Assembly: GCF_039531105.1 (NCBI RefSeq)
Contig: NZ_BAAAPK010000001.1
Coordinates: 2,790,001-2,854,000 of the forward strand
From: Microbacterium lacus
Lineage (GTDB): Bacteria > Actinomycetota > Actinomycetes > Actinomycetales > Microbacteriaceae
Direction: 5' to 3'
DNA: 64,000 nt
The notes beneath the pieces were generated by a model. It had not been told where the DNA came from and did not search any database. It saw only the letters and a list, made by a program, of their open reading frames with translations. The translations under genes and the position numbers were made by a program. This document shows, piece by piece, positions 33,851 through 42,073 of this stretch (positions are counted from its first letter, which is position 1; every line of letters begins with the position of its first letter).

Positions 33851-34260
33851 GACGGGTCTCCGGCCGGTACCAACTCGCCGATCAGCGCCTGGATCCGTCG
33901 GCGGATCTCGTCGCGGATCGGACGAACCGCCTCGATGCCCTGCCCCGCCGGGTCGTCCAACTCCCAGTCCTCGTAGCGCTTGCCGGGGAAGATCGGGCAC
34001 GCGTCGCCGCATCCCATCGTGATGACCACGTCGGATTCCCGGACGGCGTCGACGGTCAGCACCTTCGGAGTGTTTCCGGCGATATCGATGCCCTCCTCGG
34101 CCATCGCCGCCACGGCGACGGGGTTGATCTCGTCCTTCGGCGCGGAACCGGCCGACAGCACTTCCACGCGATCACCGGCTAATGCGCGCAGATAGCCGGC
34201 GGCCATCTGCGAGCGCCCGGCGTTGTGGACACAGACGAACAGGACGGTGGGCTTGCTCAT
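33847..34260 (-). CDS. arsC: Arsenate reductase (LMW-phosphatase type)
   Basis: This 137-residue ArsC reduces arsenate to arsenite. The P-loop is 'VLFVCVHNAGRSQMA' (Cys and Arg of the C-x5-R motif), and 'TMGCGDACPIFPGKRYEDW' supplies the extra redox cysteines. ATG 34260 is preferred over a GTG four codons upstream, since GGGAG is 11 nt before it. The putative ArsR operator at 34291-34306 lies just upstream. It overlaps the next ArsC by 4 nt. In actinobacteria the reductant is usually mycothiol/mycoredoxin or thioredoxin; which is used here cannot be told from sequence. Confidence 0.92.
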   Translation of the reverse strand: MSKPTVLFVCVHNAGRSQMAAGYLRALAGDRVEVLSAGSAPKDEINPVAVAAMAEEGIDIAGNTPKVLTVDAVRESDVVITMGCGDACPIFPGKRYEDWELDDPAGQGIEAVRPIRDEIRRRIQALIGELVPAGDPS

Positions 34261-34290
34261 GGATGATCTCACTCCCTCTCAAATGAAAGC

Positions 34291-34306
34291 ATAGATAACT
34301 GTCTAT
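34291..34306. promoter_or_regulatory. Putative ArsR operator between arsR-arsC fusion and arsC
   Basis: ATAGA-TAACTG-TCTAT (34291-34306) is a perfect 5-bp dyad. It overlaps the stop codon of the ArsR-ArsC fusion (34303-34305) and lies 31 bp upstream of the arsC start, so it could drive an internal promoter. It matches the ATAGAC dyad at 35212-35229 in half-site sequence. Confidence 0.6.
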
Positions 34307-35214
34307 CTGTTTTGGAATGTCTCCCCTGACGCGGAGGTGAACAATTCGGAAAGGAGCACCCGGACACGGGCGTCGATGTCGTCGCGGATGCGCCGGACCG
34401 TCTCCAACGGCTTGTCGACGGGGTCCTCGAGGTCCCAGTCGAGGTAGCGACGGCCGGGGTAGACGGGGCATGCGTCGCCGCATCCCATCGTCACGACGAC
34501 ATCGGCCGCCCGCACCGTGTCATCGGTGAGGGGCTTCGGGAATTCGGCGCCGATCGCGACGCCGATCTCGTCGAGCGCGGCGACGATGGCCGGGCGGACG
34601 TTCCCGGCCGGTGCCGAGCCTGCCGTGCGGACGATGACTCGGTCACCGGCGAGCTGACGGAGGATCCCCGCGGCGAGCTGTGAGCGACCGGCGTTCTGAA
34701 CACAGACGAAGAGCACAGCGGGGGTCTTCGCACCGGGGTGGCCGGCGCGGCGGAGATCATCAAGCCGGGCCGCTGCGAACATGGCCGTCCGCGACGCGAT
34801 GAGCGGAGCCGGCCCGCTCGCAGCGAGGTGGTCTCGGCTGTCGGCGACATAGCGAGCCACCGTCTCCCGGTTGAAGGTACCTCGGTAGCGGGCGGCGAGA
34901 TCATCGACCACTCGACTCCAGTCAGGCTCTTCCGCGGGCTCGGCTGCCTCACCGAGGAAGGCGGTGACCCGAGGCTTCCGGTCGGGATGCAGCGAGTACC
35001 AGACCCGACGACCCTCCGGCTCGCGGATCACGATCCCGGCCGCGAGGAGAGCGGCCACGTGATGGCTCACCGTGGGCTGTCGCAAGGAGAGGCGTTCAGC
35101 CAGCTGGCCGACCAGCGCGCGACCGTCGGGGGCGGCCACGATCAGCTGCACGATGCGCGCCCGCGTCGGGTCGGCGAGCACAGCCAACTCCGGCACTTCG
35201 GCCTGCGAACTCAT
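34303..35214 (-). CDS. ArsR-ArsC fusion protein
   Basis: This 303-residue protein joins a DNA-binding ArsR domain (residues 1-90, 'LRQPTVSHHVAALLAAGIV' HTH), a helical linker (about 95-160) and an arsenate-reductase domain (about 165-300). The ArsC P-loop is 'VLFVCVQNAGRSQLA' and 'TMGCGDACPVYPGRRYLDW' is present. No obvious CxxC sensing motif is seen in the ArsR part. The gene opens its transcript with a perfect dyad over the start codon (35212-35229), so autoregulation is expected. Combining the regulator and enzyme in one chain is unusual but known. Confidence 0.9.
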   Translation of the reverse strand: MSSQAEVPELAVLADPTRARIVQLIVAAPDGRALVGQLAERLSLRQPTVSHHVAALLAAGIVIREPEGRRVWYSLHPDRKPRVTAFLGEAAEPAEEPDWSRVVDDLAARYRGTFNRETVARYVADSRDHLAASGPAPLIASRTAMFAAARLDDLRRAGHPGAKTPAVLFVCVQNAGRSQLAAGILRQLAGDRVIVRTAGSAPAGNVRPAIVAALDEIGVAIGAEFPKPLTDDTVRAADVVVTMGCGDACPVYPGRRYLDWDLEDPVDKPLETVRRIRDDIDARVRVLLSELFTSASGETFQNR

Positions 35215-35229
35215 AGACCCGAGTCTATG
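35212..35229. promoter_or_regulatory. Putative ArsR operator covering the fusion start codon
   Basis: CATAGAC-CCGA-GTCTATG is a perfect 7-bp dyad (18 bp) that includes the start codon at 35214-35212. Repressor binding would block both RNA polymerase clearance and translation. The half-site ATAGAC is shared with the site at 34291. Confidence 0.7.
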
Positions 35230-35325
35230 ACTCGGCCCCCGACAGCTGGGGGCGATCGCTCCCGGGCTCTCGCCGGGTGGCGCGAGAGGGGCATCGCGTC
35301 ATCGACGGGCAGAGGATGCCGCGCA

Positions 35326-35835
35326 TCACCTTCCGTTGCGCAGGCTGCGCCGCTCGACGAGGAGGGTGTCGCGCCACTGCCCGGCGCGCGGACCACGGAG
35401 GGAGCGGGCGATCTTCTCCCTGCGTCCGACGGTCCGGAAGCCGGCCGACTCGTGCAGGCGGAGGCTCGAGGTGTTCTCGGCGAAGATGCTCGACTGGATC
35501 ATCCAGTACCCCGCATCATCGGCCGACTGGACGAGTCCGGTCAGAAGCGCCCTGCCGATTCCTCTGCCCTGATGCGCGGGGGCGACATAGACGGAGTGTT
35601 CGATGACCCCGCGGTAGGCGTCTCGAGTGGACACGGGGGAGGCAGCGGCCCAGCCGAGAACCGTGTCCATGTCGTCGACGGCGACCAGACGGGCCTCCCG
35701 GATCCTGCCGGCATCGAATCGGCGCCAGGACGGAGTATCCGTTTCGAACGTCGCCTCTCCGCCCGCGATGCCGGCTGCGAAGATCGCCTCGACGTCGGGC
35801 CAGTCCCCTGCCGTCATCGGCCGCAGACGAGTCAT
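35326..35835 (-). CDS. GNAT acetyltransferase, ArsN1-like
   Basis: This 169-residue GNAT protein has the acetyl-CoA motif 'APAHQGRGIGRALLTGLV' and an N-terminal 'IRPMTAGDWPDVEAIF'-like start. It resembles PAT/ArsN1-type N-acetyltransferases that acetylate phosphinothricin or organoarsenicals such as arsinothricin. Its place in an arsenic cluster supports an ArsN role, although close PAT/Bar-like homologues cannot be excluded. It overlaps the upstream flavoprotein gene by 4 nt. Confidence 0.85.
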   Translation of the reverse strand: MTRLRPMTAGDWPDVEAIFAAGIAGGEATFETDTPSWRRFDAGRIREARLVAVDDMDTVLGWAAASPVSTRDAYRGVIEHSVYVAPAHQGRGIGRALLTGLVQSADDAGYWMIQSSIFAENTSSLRLHESAGFRTVGRREKIARSLRGPRAGQWRDTLLVERRSLRNGR

Positions 35836-37154
35836 GAGCAGCAGGAGCCTCCCCCGCCGTCACCGGTGGAACAGACCCCGGTCGCGGGCAGGGTGAGCTG
35901 AACACTGCTGGCGGAGCGCATGTCGCCGTCGAGCCAGGCGACCACGGAGCGAACCTGCTCATACCCCGTCGCGAGGAGGAACGTCGGGGCGCGACCGTAC
36001 GACTTCATGCCCACCAGGAAGAACCCGGATTCCGGGTGACGAAGCTCATCGAACCCGTGCGGCGCGACGGTTCCGCACGAGTGCAGGTTCGGGTCGATCA
36101 GCGGCGCCAGCCTCACCGGCGCTTCCACGATGTCATCCAGCTGCAAGCGAACCTCCCGCAGCATCCCCAGATCCGGACGGAATCCGGTCGCGTTCACCAC
36201 CAGGTCCGTGTCATGCGCGGCCGGTTCCCCACGCCTCGACCCGATCAGTTGAACACCATCGCCCAGGCGGCTCATGGCGGAGATCTCAAAGGAATCGATC
36301 TTCTCGATCACGCCGGCCTGAACGAGCCGGTCCACGCGGGATCCGAGTCGGGCACGGTCGGCGAGCTCATCCTCAGCCGAGGAGGACACCCGGACCGCCG
36401 AGGCGTTCCGGATCAACCATGTCACTCGCGTCCCCGGTGCCGACTGCGCAAGCTCGGCCAGACCGATCAGTGTGTTCGCCGCGGAATGCCCCGCGCCGAC
36501 CACTGTGGTGTGGCGGCCGGCGAACTGCGTCCGATCCACTCCCCGCACGTCCGGAAGGGCGTGGATCACCAGATCCGCCACCTCCCCCAGTCCGATCGGG
36601 TCCAGGCCGGACGAGCTCAGGGGATTGGGAGTGGTGTAGGTCCCGGACGCATCGATCACGGCCCGCCCGGTCAGCTCCTCCGTGCGGCCGTCCGCCGTCC
36701 GAAGGCGGACCAGGAACGGCTTCTGCGCACGCCCGGCAGTGCGGGTCCGATCCATTCCCTCACGGGACACCGCGATCACCCGTACGCCGTAGCGGATGTG
36801 GGAGCGGACCGCGTCCAGCTCCGACAGCGGGACGAGGTAGTCGTCCACCAGCTGCTGACCGCTCGGTGCGCGGCCCTCATCCTGAGGCTCGACCCAGCGA
36901 CCCCCCTTTTCCAGCAGACGACGGGACGCCGGATCGATCAGGTGCCGCCACGGGGAGAAAAGCCGGGTGTGACCCCACAGCCTGATCGCCGCGCCGGCCA
37001 CCTCGCCCGCCTCGAGCACGATGAAATCGATACCCCGCTCGATCAGATTCGCAGCCGCCGCCAGACCGATGGGCCCGGCGCCGATGATCACCACGGGCAG
37101 TGTCGACAGGCGGTCGGCGACCACCGCACGCGGCGTGAGGTCGAGCAGGGTCAT
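35832..37154 (-). CDS. NAD(P)/FAD-dependent flavoprotein of the ars cluster (ArsO-like)
   Basis: This 440-residue flavin-containing monooxygenase-like protein has an N-terminal FAD motif 'VVIIGAGPIGLAAA' and an internal NADPH motif 'TTVVGAGHSAANTLIG'. 'LFSPWRHLIDP' and 'NATGFRPDLGML' are also typical of this family. The C-terminal tail 'CSTGDGGGGSCCS' is Cys-rich and could bind arsenite. AGGAGG lies 5 bp before the ATG. Related proteins are often paired with ArsR in actinobacterial ars clusters and are called ArsO; the reaction is not established. It is divergent from the ArsR at 37250. Confidence 0.85.
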   Translation of the reverse strand: MTLLDLTPRAVVADRLSTLPVVIIGAGPIGLAAAANLIERGIDFIVLEAGEVAGAAIRLWGHTRLFSPWRHLIDPASRRLLEKGGRWVEPQDEGRAPSGQQLVDDYLVPLSELDAVRSHIRYGVRVIAVSREGMDRTRTAGRAQKPFLVRLRTADGRTEELTGRAVIDASGTYTTPNPLSSSGLDPIGLGEVADLVIHALPDVRGVDRTQFAGRHTTVVGAGHSAANTLIGLAELAQSAPGTRVTWLIRNASAVRVSSSAEDELADRARLGSRVDRLVQAGVIEKIDSFEISAMSRLGDGVQLIGSRRGEPAAHDTDLVVNATGFRPDLGMLREVRLQLDDIVEAPVRLAPLIDPNLHSCGTVAPHGFDELRHPESGFFLVGMKSYGRAPTFLLATGYEQVRSVVAWLDGDMRSASSVQLTLPATGVCSTGDGGGGSCCS

Positions 37155-37170
37155 GGAAGACCTCCTGAGA

Positions 37171-37247
37171 ATCGATGAATGTCGATGAATGTCGATGACC
37201 AGTATCCGGCGCTATATCGATCACTGTCAATATCGACTATTGTCGAT
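37171..37247. promoter_or_regulatory. ArsR-type operator region between flavoprotein and arsR
   Basis: TCGATGAATG repeats with 10-bp period lie at 37172-37191, next to the flavoprotein start. The perfect dyad ATCGAC-TATT-GTCGAT lies at 37232-37247, three bases before the arsR start. Together they could repress both divergent genes. The half-site differs from the ATAGAC type used at 34291 and 35212. Confidence 0.6.
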
Positions 37248-37249
37248 GC

Positions 37250-37600
37250 ATGGCTACGATGCTCGCCGTCACCGATGTCTCCCCGGGCGCGACCTGCTGC
37301 GCTCCGCTCGTACGCGAACCGATCTCGCAGCCCGAAGCGGAGCGCGTCGCCGTGACGCTGAAGGCCCTCGCCGATCCCGCACGACTGCGTCTCTTGTCGA
37401 TCGTCGCCTCCTCCGCGGGCCAGGAGGCATGCGTGTGCGACCTGATCGAACCCGTCGGACTCTCTCAGCCGACGGTGTCGCATCATTTGAAGATCCTCAC
37501 CGAGGCCGGGTTCCTGTCCCGGTCCAAGCGGGGCACATGGGCCTACTACCGCCTCGAGGCAGACGCGCTCAGCACGGTGGCAGCCTTCCTCACCGCCTGA
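37250..37600 (+). CDS. arsR: ArsR-family As(III)-responsive repressor
   Basis: This 116-residue winged-helix repressor has 'ACVCDLIEPVGLSQPTVSHHLKIL', which contains the CVCDL As(III) site before the recognition helix. A further vicinal Cys pair near the N-terminus ('GATCCAPL') could complete a three-Cys site. DNA binding is at the 'QPTVSHHL' helix. It is divergent from the flavoprotein gene, with the operator region between. Its metal site is of the α3 type. Confidence 0.93.
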   Translation: MATMLAVTDVSPGATCCAPLVREPISQPEAERVAVTLKALADPARLRLLSIVASSAGQEACVCDLIEPVGLSQPTVSHHLKILTEAGFLSRSKRGTWAYYRLEADALSTVAAFLTA

Positions 37601-37630
37601 ACCCGCTGCGAAGCCCGGCTGCCTCCCTCT

Positions 37631-37750
37631 TCGCCGAGATGGTGCATCCTCCGCCGAGATGGTGCATTCCCCGCCGAGAGGGTGCATCCTTCGCCGAGAT
37701 GGTGCATTCCCCGCCGAGATGGTGCATCCTTCGCCGAGATGGTCCCCACC
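37631..37750. repeat. 20-bp tandem repeat array (six units)
   Basis: Units of 20 bp with core CGCCGAGATGGTGCAT start at 37631, 37651, 37671, 37691, 37711 and 37731. The last unit is degenerate in its second half. Units alternate between ends CCT and TCC. Inverted, partly degenerate copies follow at about 37766-37800 (for example GATGCACCACCTCG), so the array can fold back. The array occupies the gap between arsR and the HNH pseudogene. There are no spacers, so it is not a CRISPR array. Confidence 0.85.
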
Positions 37751-37851
37751 ACCTGGGTGCAAAACCCACCACCTCGGCGGAAGATGCACCACCTCGCGGG
37801 GAGGTCGCCGCATCGCGATGCGATGTCGGTGAGTGGCGATAACTTTAGAAC

Positions 37852-39191
37852 ATGCATTCGAACACGGTGGTCGGATTCACCGACTCGCAGACCGACACGT
37901 TGCGCAGTCTGCGCGACCAGGTCGCCGCGTTCGACCAGGCGATCGCCGCGGCAGAAGCGGCGCGGATGCGGGTGCTCGCGCAGGCGGCGGACCTCGTCGA
38001 CGATGTGCTGACCGGTGTCTCTGCCCGGGAGCGGCAGGCGGACATGGTGCTGCGGACGGTCGCGTCCGAGATCGCGGTCGCCGCACGGCTGTCGGACCGG
38101 TCCCTGCAACGCCAGATCGGCGAGGCCGCGACGCTCGTCGGGGACTACCCGGAGACACTGGCGTCGTGGGAAGAAGGGCGGATCAGGAGAGGGCACGTCC
38201 GCGCCGTGCAGGACGCCGGGGCGATCCTGCCCGCGGCGAACCGACACGAGTTCGACCGCTCAGCCGCCGAGATCTGTGCGGAGGACACCGCCGGCCGAGT
38301 CGGCCCCCGGCTGCGGGTCCTCGCCGAGCAGGTCCACCCGATCAGCATGCGGAACGCCACGATGCCGCCCACGCGACCCGATGCGTGAAAGTCCTCCGCG
38401 GCACCGAGGGCATGTCCACCATCATGCTGGCCGTCCCGTCACTCTCCGCCGACGCGGTCTACGACCGGCTGACCCAGCAAGCCCGCGTCATCGTCGACAC
38501 GAGGCGAACGCCACCCGCCGGGCTCGATGACGCCGACCTCGCGGTCGTGACGACGGACACCCGGACGGTGGACCAGCTCCGCGCAGACCTCGCCGTGGAC
38601 ATGCTCCTCACCGGCCACCCCACCACCGATCCCACCCGGGACACCGACGGGACCGCGGTACTCGGTGCGATCCACGCGAAAGTGCAGATCGTGATCCCCG
38701 TCCTCGCCCTCCTCGGCGTCACCGACGAACCCGCCACCCTCGAAGGCAACGGACCCATCGACGCCACCACCGCCCGCCGCCTCGCCCGCACCACTCGGTC
38801 CCCCTGGGAGAGGATCCTCACCCACCCCATCACCGGCGCCGTCCTCCATACCGACACCTACCAACGACCCGCCGCCATCGACAGACACCTCCGAGCAAGA
38901 GACCGACACTGCCGATTCCCCGGATGCCGCATCCCCGCCGTCAGATGCGAGGTCGACCACACCATCGACTGGGCGCACGGCGGACCCACCGAGACCCGCA
39001 ACCTCGCGCACTTGTGCCAACGGCACCACACCATGAAGCAATTCACCCCGTGGAGAGTTCGGCAGCTCCCCGACGGAGTCCTCGAGTGGACCTCCCCCAC
39101 CGGGACCGTCTACGTCGACATTCCCACCGCGTACCCGCCCGCCGTCGCCTTCGCACCCTCCATCGACAGCGCCGCCGATGCGCCTTTCTGA
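37852..39191 (+). pseudogene. DUF222/13E12-type HNH endonuclease gene with a frameshift
   Basis: Two reading frames together encode one full-length protein of about 446 residues. Residues 1-165 (37852-38350) are the DUF222 N-terminus. The C-terminal part carries 'DRHCRFPGCRIPAVRCEVDH' with the HNH metal site and 'HLCQRHHTMKQ'. The frame changes near 38351: if the run GG there had one more G, the protein would continue 'SMRERHDAAHATR', the expected family sequence. In the sequence as given, the first frame stops at 38388. The gene is either a real single-base deletion or a sequencing error. Confidence 0.85.
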
Positions 39192-39425
39192 ACTCATCGC
39201 CGGGACTCGACGATTCCTCGCCGTCGAACGGCGTCTTTTGGTGCTCCGACTCCGCGACGCCGACTCCGCGATGCCGACTCCGCGACGCCGACGCCGACGC
39301 CGACGCTGGCGACGTCCGCGGGACGACCGCACGCGTCGGATGTTGACCGAGCAGGATCGGAGAAGCGATGTCCGCGGCCCCGCCGTATCGTGACAACACA
39401 GACCGATCGAGGAGGGAATGAGCAC
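39192..39425. repeat. Low-complexity CGACTCCGCGACGC / CGACGC repeats in the gap before the DUF1801 gene
   Basis: CGACTCCGCGACGC-type 14-mers occur three times (39247-39288) and are followed by three CGACGC hexamers (39289-39306). The stretch is otherwise non-coding. It lies just after the HNH pseudogene. Confidence 0.6.
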
Positions 39426-39878
39426 ATGGCCGACAAGCGCGACGGAGGATCCACGGGCTTCAGCGACGCCGAGCGAGACGCGATGAAGCAGCGCGCCGCC
39501 GAGCTGCGCGAGCAGAGCAAGGGCGGGACCGGATCGGCGAAGAAGGAACGCGAAGCTCAAGCGTGCGTGGATGCCGTTCACGCGCTCAGCGGCACCGACC
39601 GGGATGTCGCCGAGGCCCTGCACCGCATCGTCCTCGAAGAGGCTCCGCACTTGGACCCGAAGACCTGGTACGGATTCCCGTCCTACGCTCGTGACGGCAA
39701 GGTCGTCGTCTTCTACCAGCCCGCCTCGAAGTTCGACACGCGCTACGGCACGGTGGGCTTCAACGAGGACGCCCTGCTGGACGACGGCGTCATGTGGCCC
39801 ACGGCCTACGCCGTGATCGAGGTGACGGATGCCGTCGAGGCGGCGCTCCGCGACATCGTCCGGCGCGCGGCCGGCTGA
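39426..39878 (+). CDS. DUF1801/YdhG-like protein
   Basis: This 150-residue cytosolic protein starts at ATG 39426. A charged N-terminal helix is followed by the DUF1801 fold ('LDPKTWYGFPSYARDGKVVVFYQPASKFDTRYGTVGFNE', with the Trp-Tyr-Gly-Phe-Pro pattern). Some DUF1801 members are frataxin-like iron chaperones, but function is mostly unknown. GAGGGAAT lies upstream. It is a core gene outside the islands. Confidence 0.85.
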   Translation: MADKRDGGSTGFSDAERDAMKQRAAELREQSKGGTGSAKKEREAQACVDAVHALSGTDRDVAEALHRIVLEEAPHLDPKTWYGFPSYARDGKVVVFYQPASKFDTRYGTVGFNEDALLDDGVMWPTAYAVIEVTDAVEAALRDIVRRAAG

Positions 39879-39881
39879 GGC

Positions 39882-40286
39882 TCAGGCGACCTGCCGGCCG
39901 CACATCCCGCATTCCCCCGTCGCCGAGACCTCGACGAAGCAATCCGGGCACATGGCGCGGGGAGCGGCATCCAGGGACACCGGTCGACGCACCGGCGCCG
40001 TGCTCTCCGCACGGGCCCGCGGCGCGCGGCGTACGGGAGCGGCGACCGGCTCCACGGGCGCACGTCGCGGCTCGGGCCGGTGCAGGAGGCAGTAGAACCG
40101 GATGTAGCCCGCGTGCTGATTCGGGTGACGATGCTTCACGGCCCACAGCTCGGTGCGCGCCAGCGGCGCGGAGGCCGCGCCGCACACCGAGCAGCGCGCC
40201 GGTTCGCCCGGAACGAGATCAGCCACGAGCGTGGGAGTCTCGAAGGGGATGTCGTCGCGCCAGTCGGAGGAGGCGGTGACCTTCAT
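39882..40286 (-). CDS. Zinc-ribbon hypothetical protein
   Basis: This 134-residue protein has two Cys pairs in the N-terminal half ('ARCSVCGAASAPL', then 'YCLLH') and two in the C-terminal tail ('AMCPDCFVEV', 'CGMCGRQV'). They look like two zinc ribbons joined by an Arg/Ala/Pro-rich linker. ATG 40286 is chosen over a longer reading with poorly formed residues. It resembles an unnamed Microbacteriaceae family. Function is unknown. Confidence 0.7.
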   Translation of the reverse strand: MKVTASSDWRDDIPFETPTLVADLVPGEPARCSVCGAASAPLARTELWAVKHRHPNQHAGYIRFYCLLHRPEPRRAPVEPVAAPVRRAPRARAESTAPVRRPVSLDAAPRAMCPDCFVEVSATGECGMCGRQVA

Positions 40287-40338
40287 CCCTCCAGAGTAAT
40301 CGGCGCCGCGACCGTCCTGACCCGTCCATGATGGAACC

Positions 40339-40728
40339 ATGCCCGTACTCCAGCCGACCGCCGACGGTGCGCGCCTTCTGAGCGACTACCACCTGGCGAC
40401 CCTCTCCACCTTCGCGCGGGATGCGAGCATCCACGTCGTCGCGGTCGGTTTCACGTTCGAGGACGGCGTCGTGCGCATCATCACGAGCGACGGCAGCCAG
40501 AAGGTGCGCAACATCGAGCGCGATCCTCGCGCGAGCGTCGGCCAGGTCTCGGGGCCGCAATGGCTGAGCATCTCGGGGCACGCCGTGATCGAGCGCGAAC
40601 CGGACGCGGTCGCACGCGCGGTCGAGCTGTACGCGCGGCGCTATCGACAGCCTCGACCGAACCCCCGGCGCGTCGTGATCCGGATCACGCCGGAGCGCAT
40701 GCTGGGATCCGCCGGCGTCTGGGTCTGA
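40339..40728 (+). CDS. PPOX-class F420/FMN-dependent enzyme (pyridoxamine oxidase-like)
   Basis: This 129-residue split-barrel flavoprotein follows the TIGR03618/PPOX pattern: 'LATLSTFARDASIHVVAVGFTFEDG', 'SDGSQKVRNIERDPRASVGQVSG', and 'VVIRITPERMLG'. Members bind F420 or FMN and reduce unknown substrates. No substrate can be assigned. It is divergent from the zinc-ribbon gene and close to the ClC gene (54-bp gap). Confidence 0.85.
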   Translation: MPVLQPTADGARLLSDYHLATLSTFARDASIHVVAVGFTFEDGVVRIITSDGSQKVRNIERDPRASVGQVSGPQWLSISGHAVIEREPDAVARAVELYARRYRQPRPNPRRVVIRITPERMLGSAGVWV

Positions 40729-40782
40729 GGACGCCGCACAGACTGCGGGCGCGAACCGCGGGGCTGGTGGTACTTTCCGCTC

Positions 40783-42066
40783 ATGACCCTCGCGCCCACC
40801 GAAACCGATCCGAACGTGACGCCGCGGCGACTTCTGCTGCTCGCGATTCCCGCCCTGCTCGTCGGCATCGTCTCGGCACTGATCCTCTGGACGCTCGACA
40901 GGGCGGCCGACGCGCTGTCGAACGTCATCTGGGATGCCGCTCCCACGGCGCTGGGCGTGGATCCGAACGGGTGGTGGATCATCCTGGTGCTGACCGTCAC
41001 CGGACTCGCCGTCGGCATCGCCCTGCAGGTGCTCCCCGGACACGGCGGCGCAGATTCGGCGACGACGGAGCTCGTCGCCCCTCCCCTGCCACTGAAGACC
41101 CTGCCCGGCCTGGCACTGGTGACCCTGCTCGGACTCGCGGGTGGCGTGAGCCTCGGGCCGGAGAACCCGATCATCGCGATCAACACCGCGATCATGGTCG
41201 CGGTTTTCGCGCGGTTCCTACCCGCGGTGACGCCACAGGTGTCGACGCTCCTCGCCGCCTCAGCCACGATCGGCGCGCTGTTCGGTACGCCGGTGGCGGC
41301 GGCGCTGGTTTTCACCGGTCTCGTGGCGGCGGTCCGCGCGGGAGGCTCGCTCTGGGACAAGCTCTTCCTCCCGCTCGCGGCCGCGGGAGCGGCATCCATC
41401 ACGATGCATCTGCTGGGTGCGCCCCCGTTCGACTTCGACATGCCGGCCTACGGACCGCCGCAGGCCGGTGACATCCTGATCGGCGCGCTCGTCGCGTGCG
41501 CCGTGACCGTCGTCGGACTGATCGCGCTGTACCTCTTCCCGCTCGTGTACAAGACGATGCACGCCCTTCGCCACCCGATCATCATCACGACGGTCGGCGG
41601 TCTGATCCTCGGCATCCTGGGATTCATCGGCGGGCCCATCACGATGTTCAAGGGGCTCACGCAGATGGGCGAGTTGCTGAAGGACCCGACGCAGTACGAC
41701 GCCGGTCAGCTCGCGATCATCGCGGGCATCAAAATCGTCGCGCTGCTGGTCGCCGCGTCCGCGCTGTTCCGCGGAGGACGGGTCTTCCCCGCGGCATTCA
41801 TCGGAGTGGCGCTCGGCCTGCTCGTCAGCGCGCTGTTCCCCGGACTCTCGATCAGCCTGGTCGTCGCTTGCGCCGTGCTCGGCATGGTGCTCGTCGTCGC
41901 CCGGGACGGATGGCTCGCGCTGTTCGTCGCAGTGGCGATCCCGGGCGATATCGCTCTGCTGCCGGTGCTGTGCCTCGTCGTGCTCCCGGCGTGGCTCCTG
42001 GTCTCGCAGGTGCCGCAGTTCCGTATCCTGCCTGCCGCGACGACGGAACCGCGCGTCACCGCCTGA
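40783..42066 (+). CDS. ClC-type ion channel/transporter family protein
   Basis: This 427-residue integral membrane protein has about ten hydrophobic segments. The ClC pore motif 'GGVSLGPENPIIAI' carries the gating Glu. 'GAFFGTPVAAAL'-like 'GALFGTPVAAALVFTG' is present. It resembles the YfeO branch. ClC proteins move chloride or other anions, either as channels or coupled to protons; which applies here cannot be told from the sequence. It ends 7 bp from the convergent kinase gene. Confidence 0.9.
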   Translation: MTLAPTETDPNVTPRRLLLLAIPALLVGIVSALILWTLDRAADALSNVIWDAAPTALGVDPNGWWIILVLTVTGLAVGIALQVLPGHGGADSATTELVAPPLPLKTLPGLALVTLLGLAGGVSLGPENPIIAINTAIMVAVFARFLPAVTPQVSTLLAASATIGALFGTPVAAALVFTGLVAAVRAGGSLWDKLFLPLAAAGAASITMHLLGAPPFDFDMPAYGPPQAGDILIGALVACAVTVVGLIALYLFPLVYKTMHALRHPIIITTVGGLILGILGFIGGPITMFKGLTQMGELLKDPTQYDAGQLAIIAGIKIVALLVAASALFRGGRVFPAAFIGVALGLLVSALFPGLSISLVVACAVLGMVLVVARDGWLALFVAVAIPGDIALLPVLCLVVLPAWLLVSQVPQFRILPAATTEPRVTA

Positions 42067-42073
42067 GCCACCG

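Noticed and set aside
37631..37750. Possible CRISPR array
   Set aside because: The repeats are contiguous with no spacers and no cas genes are nearby, so this is a simple 20-bp tandem repeat.
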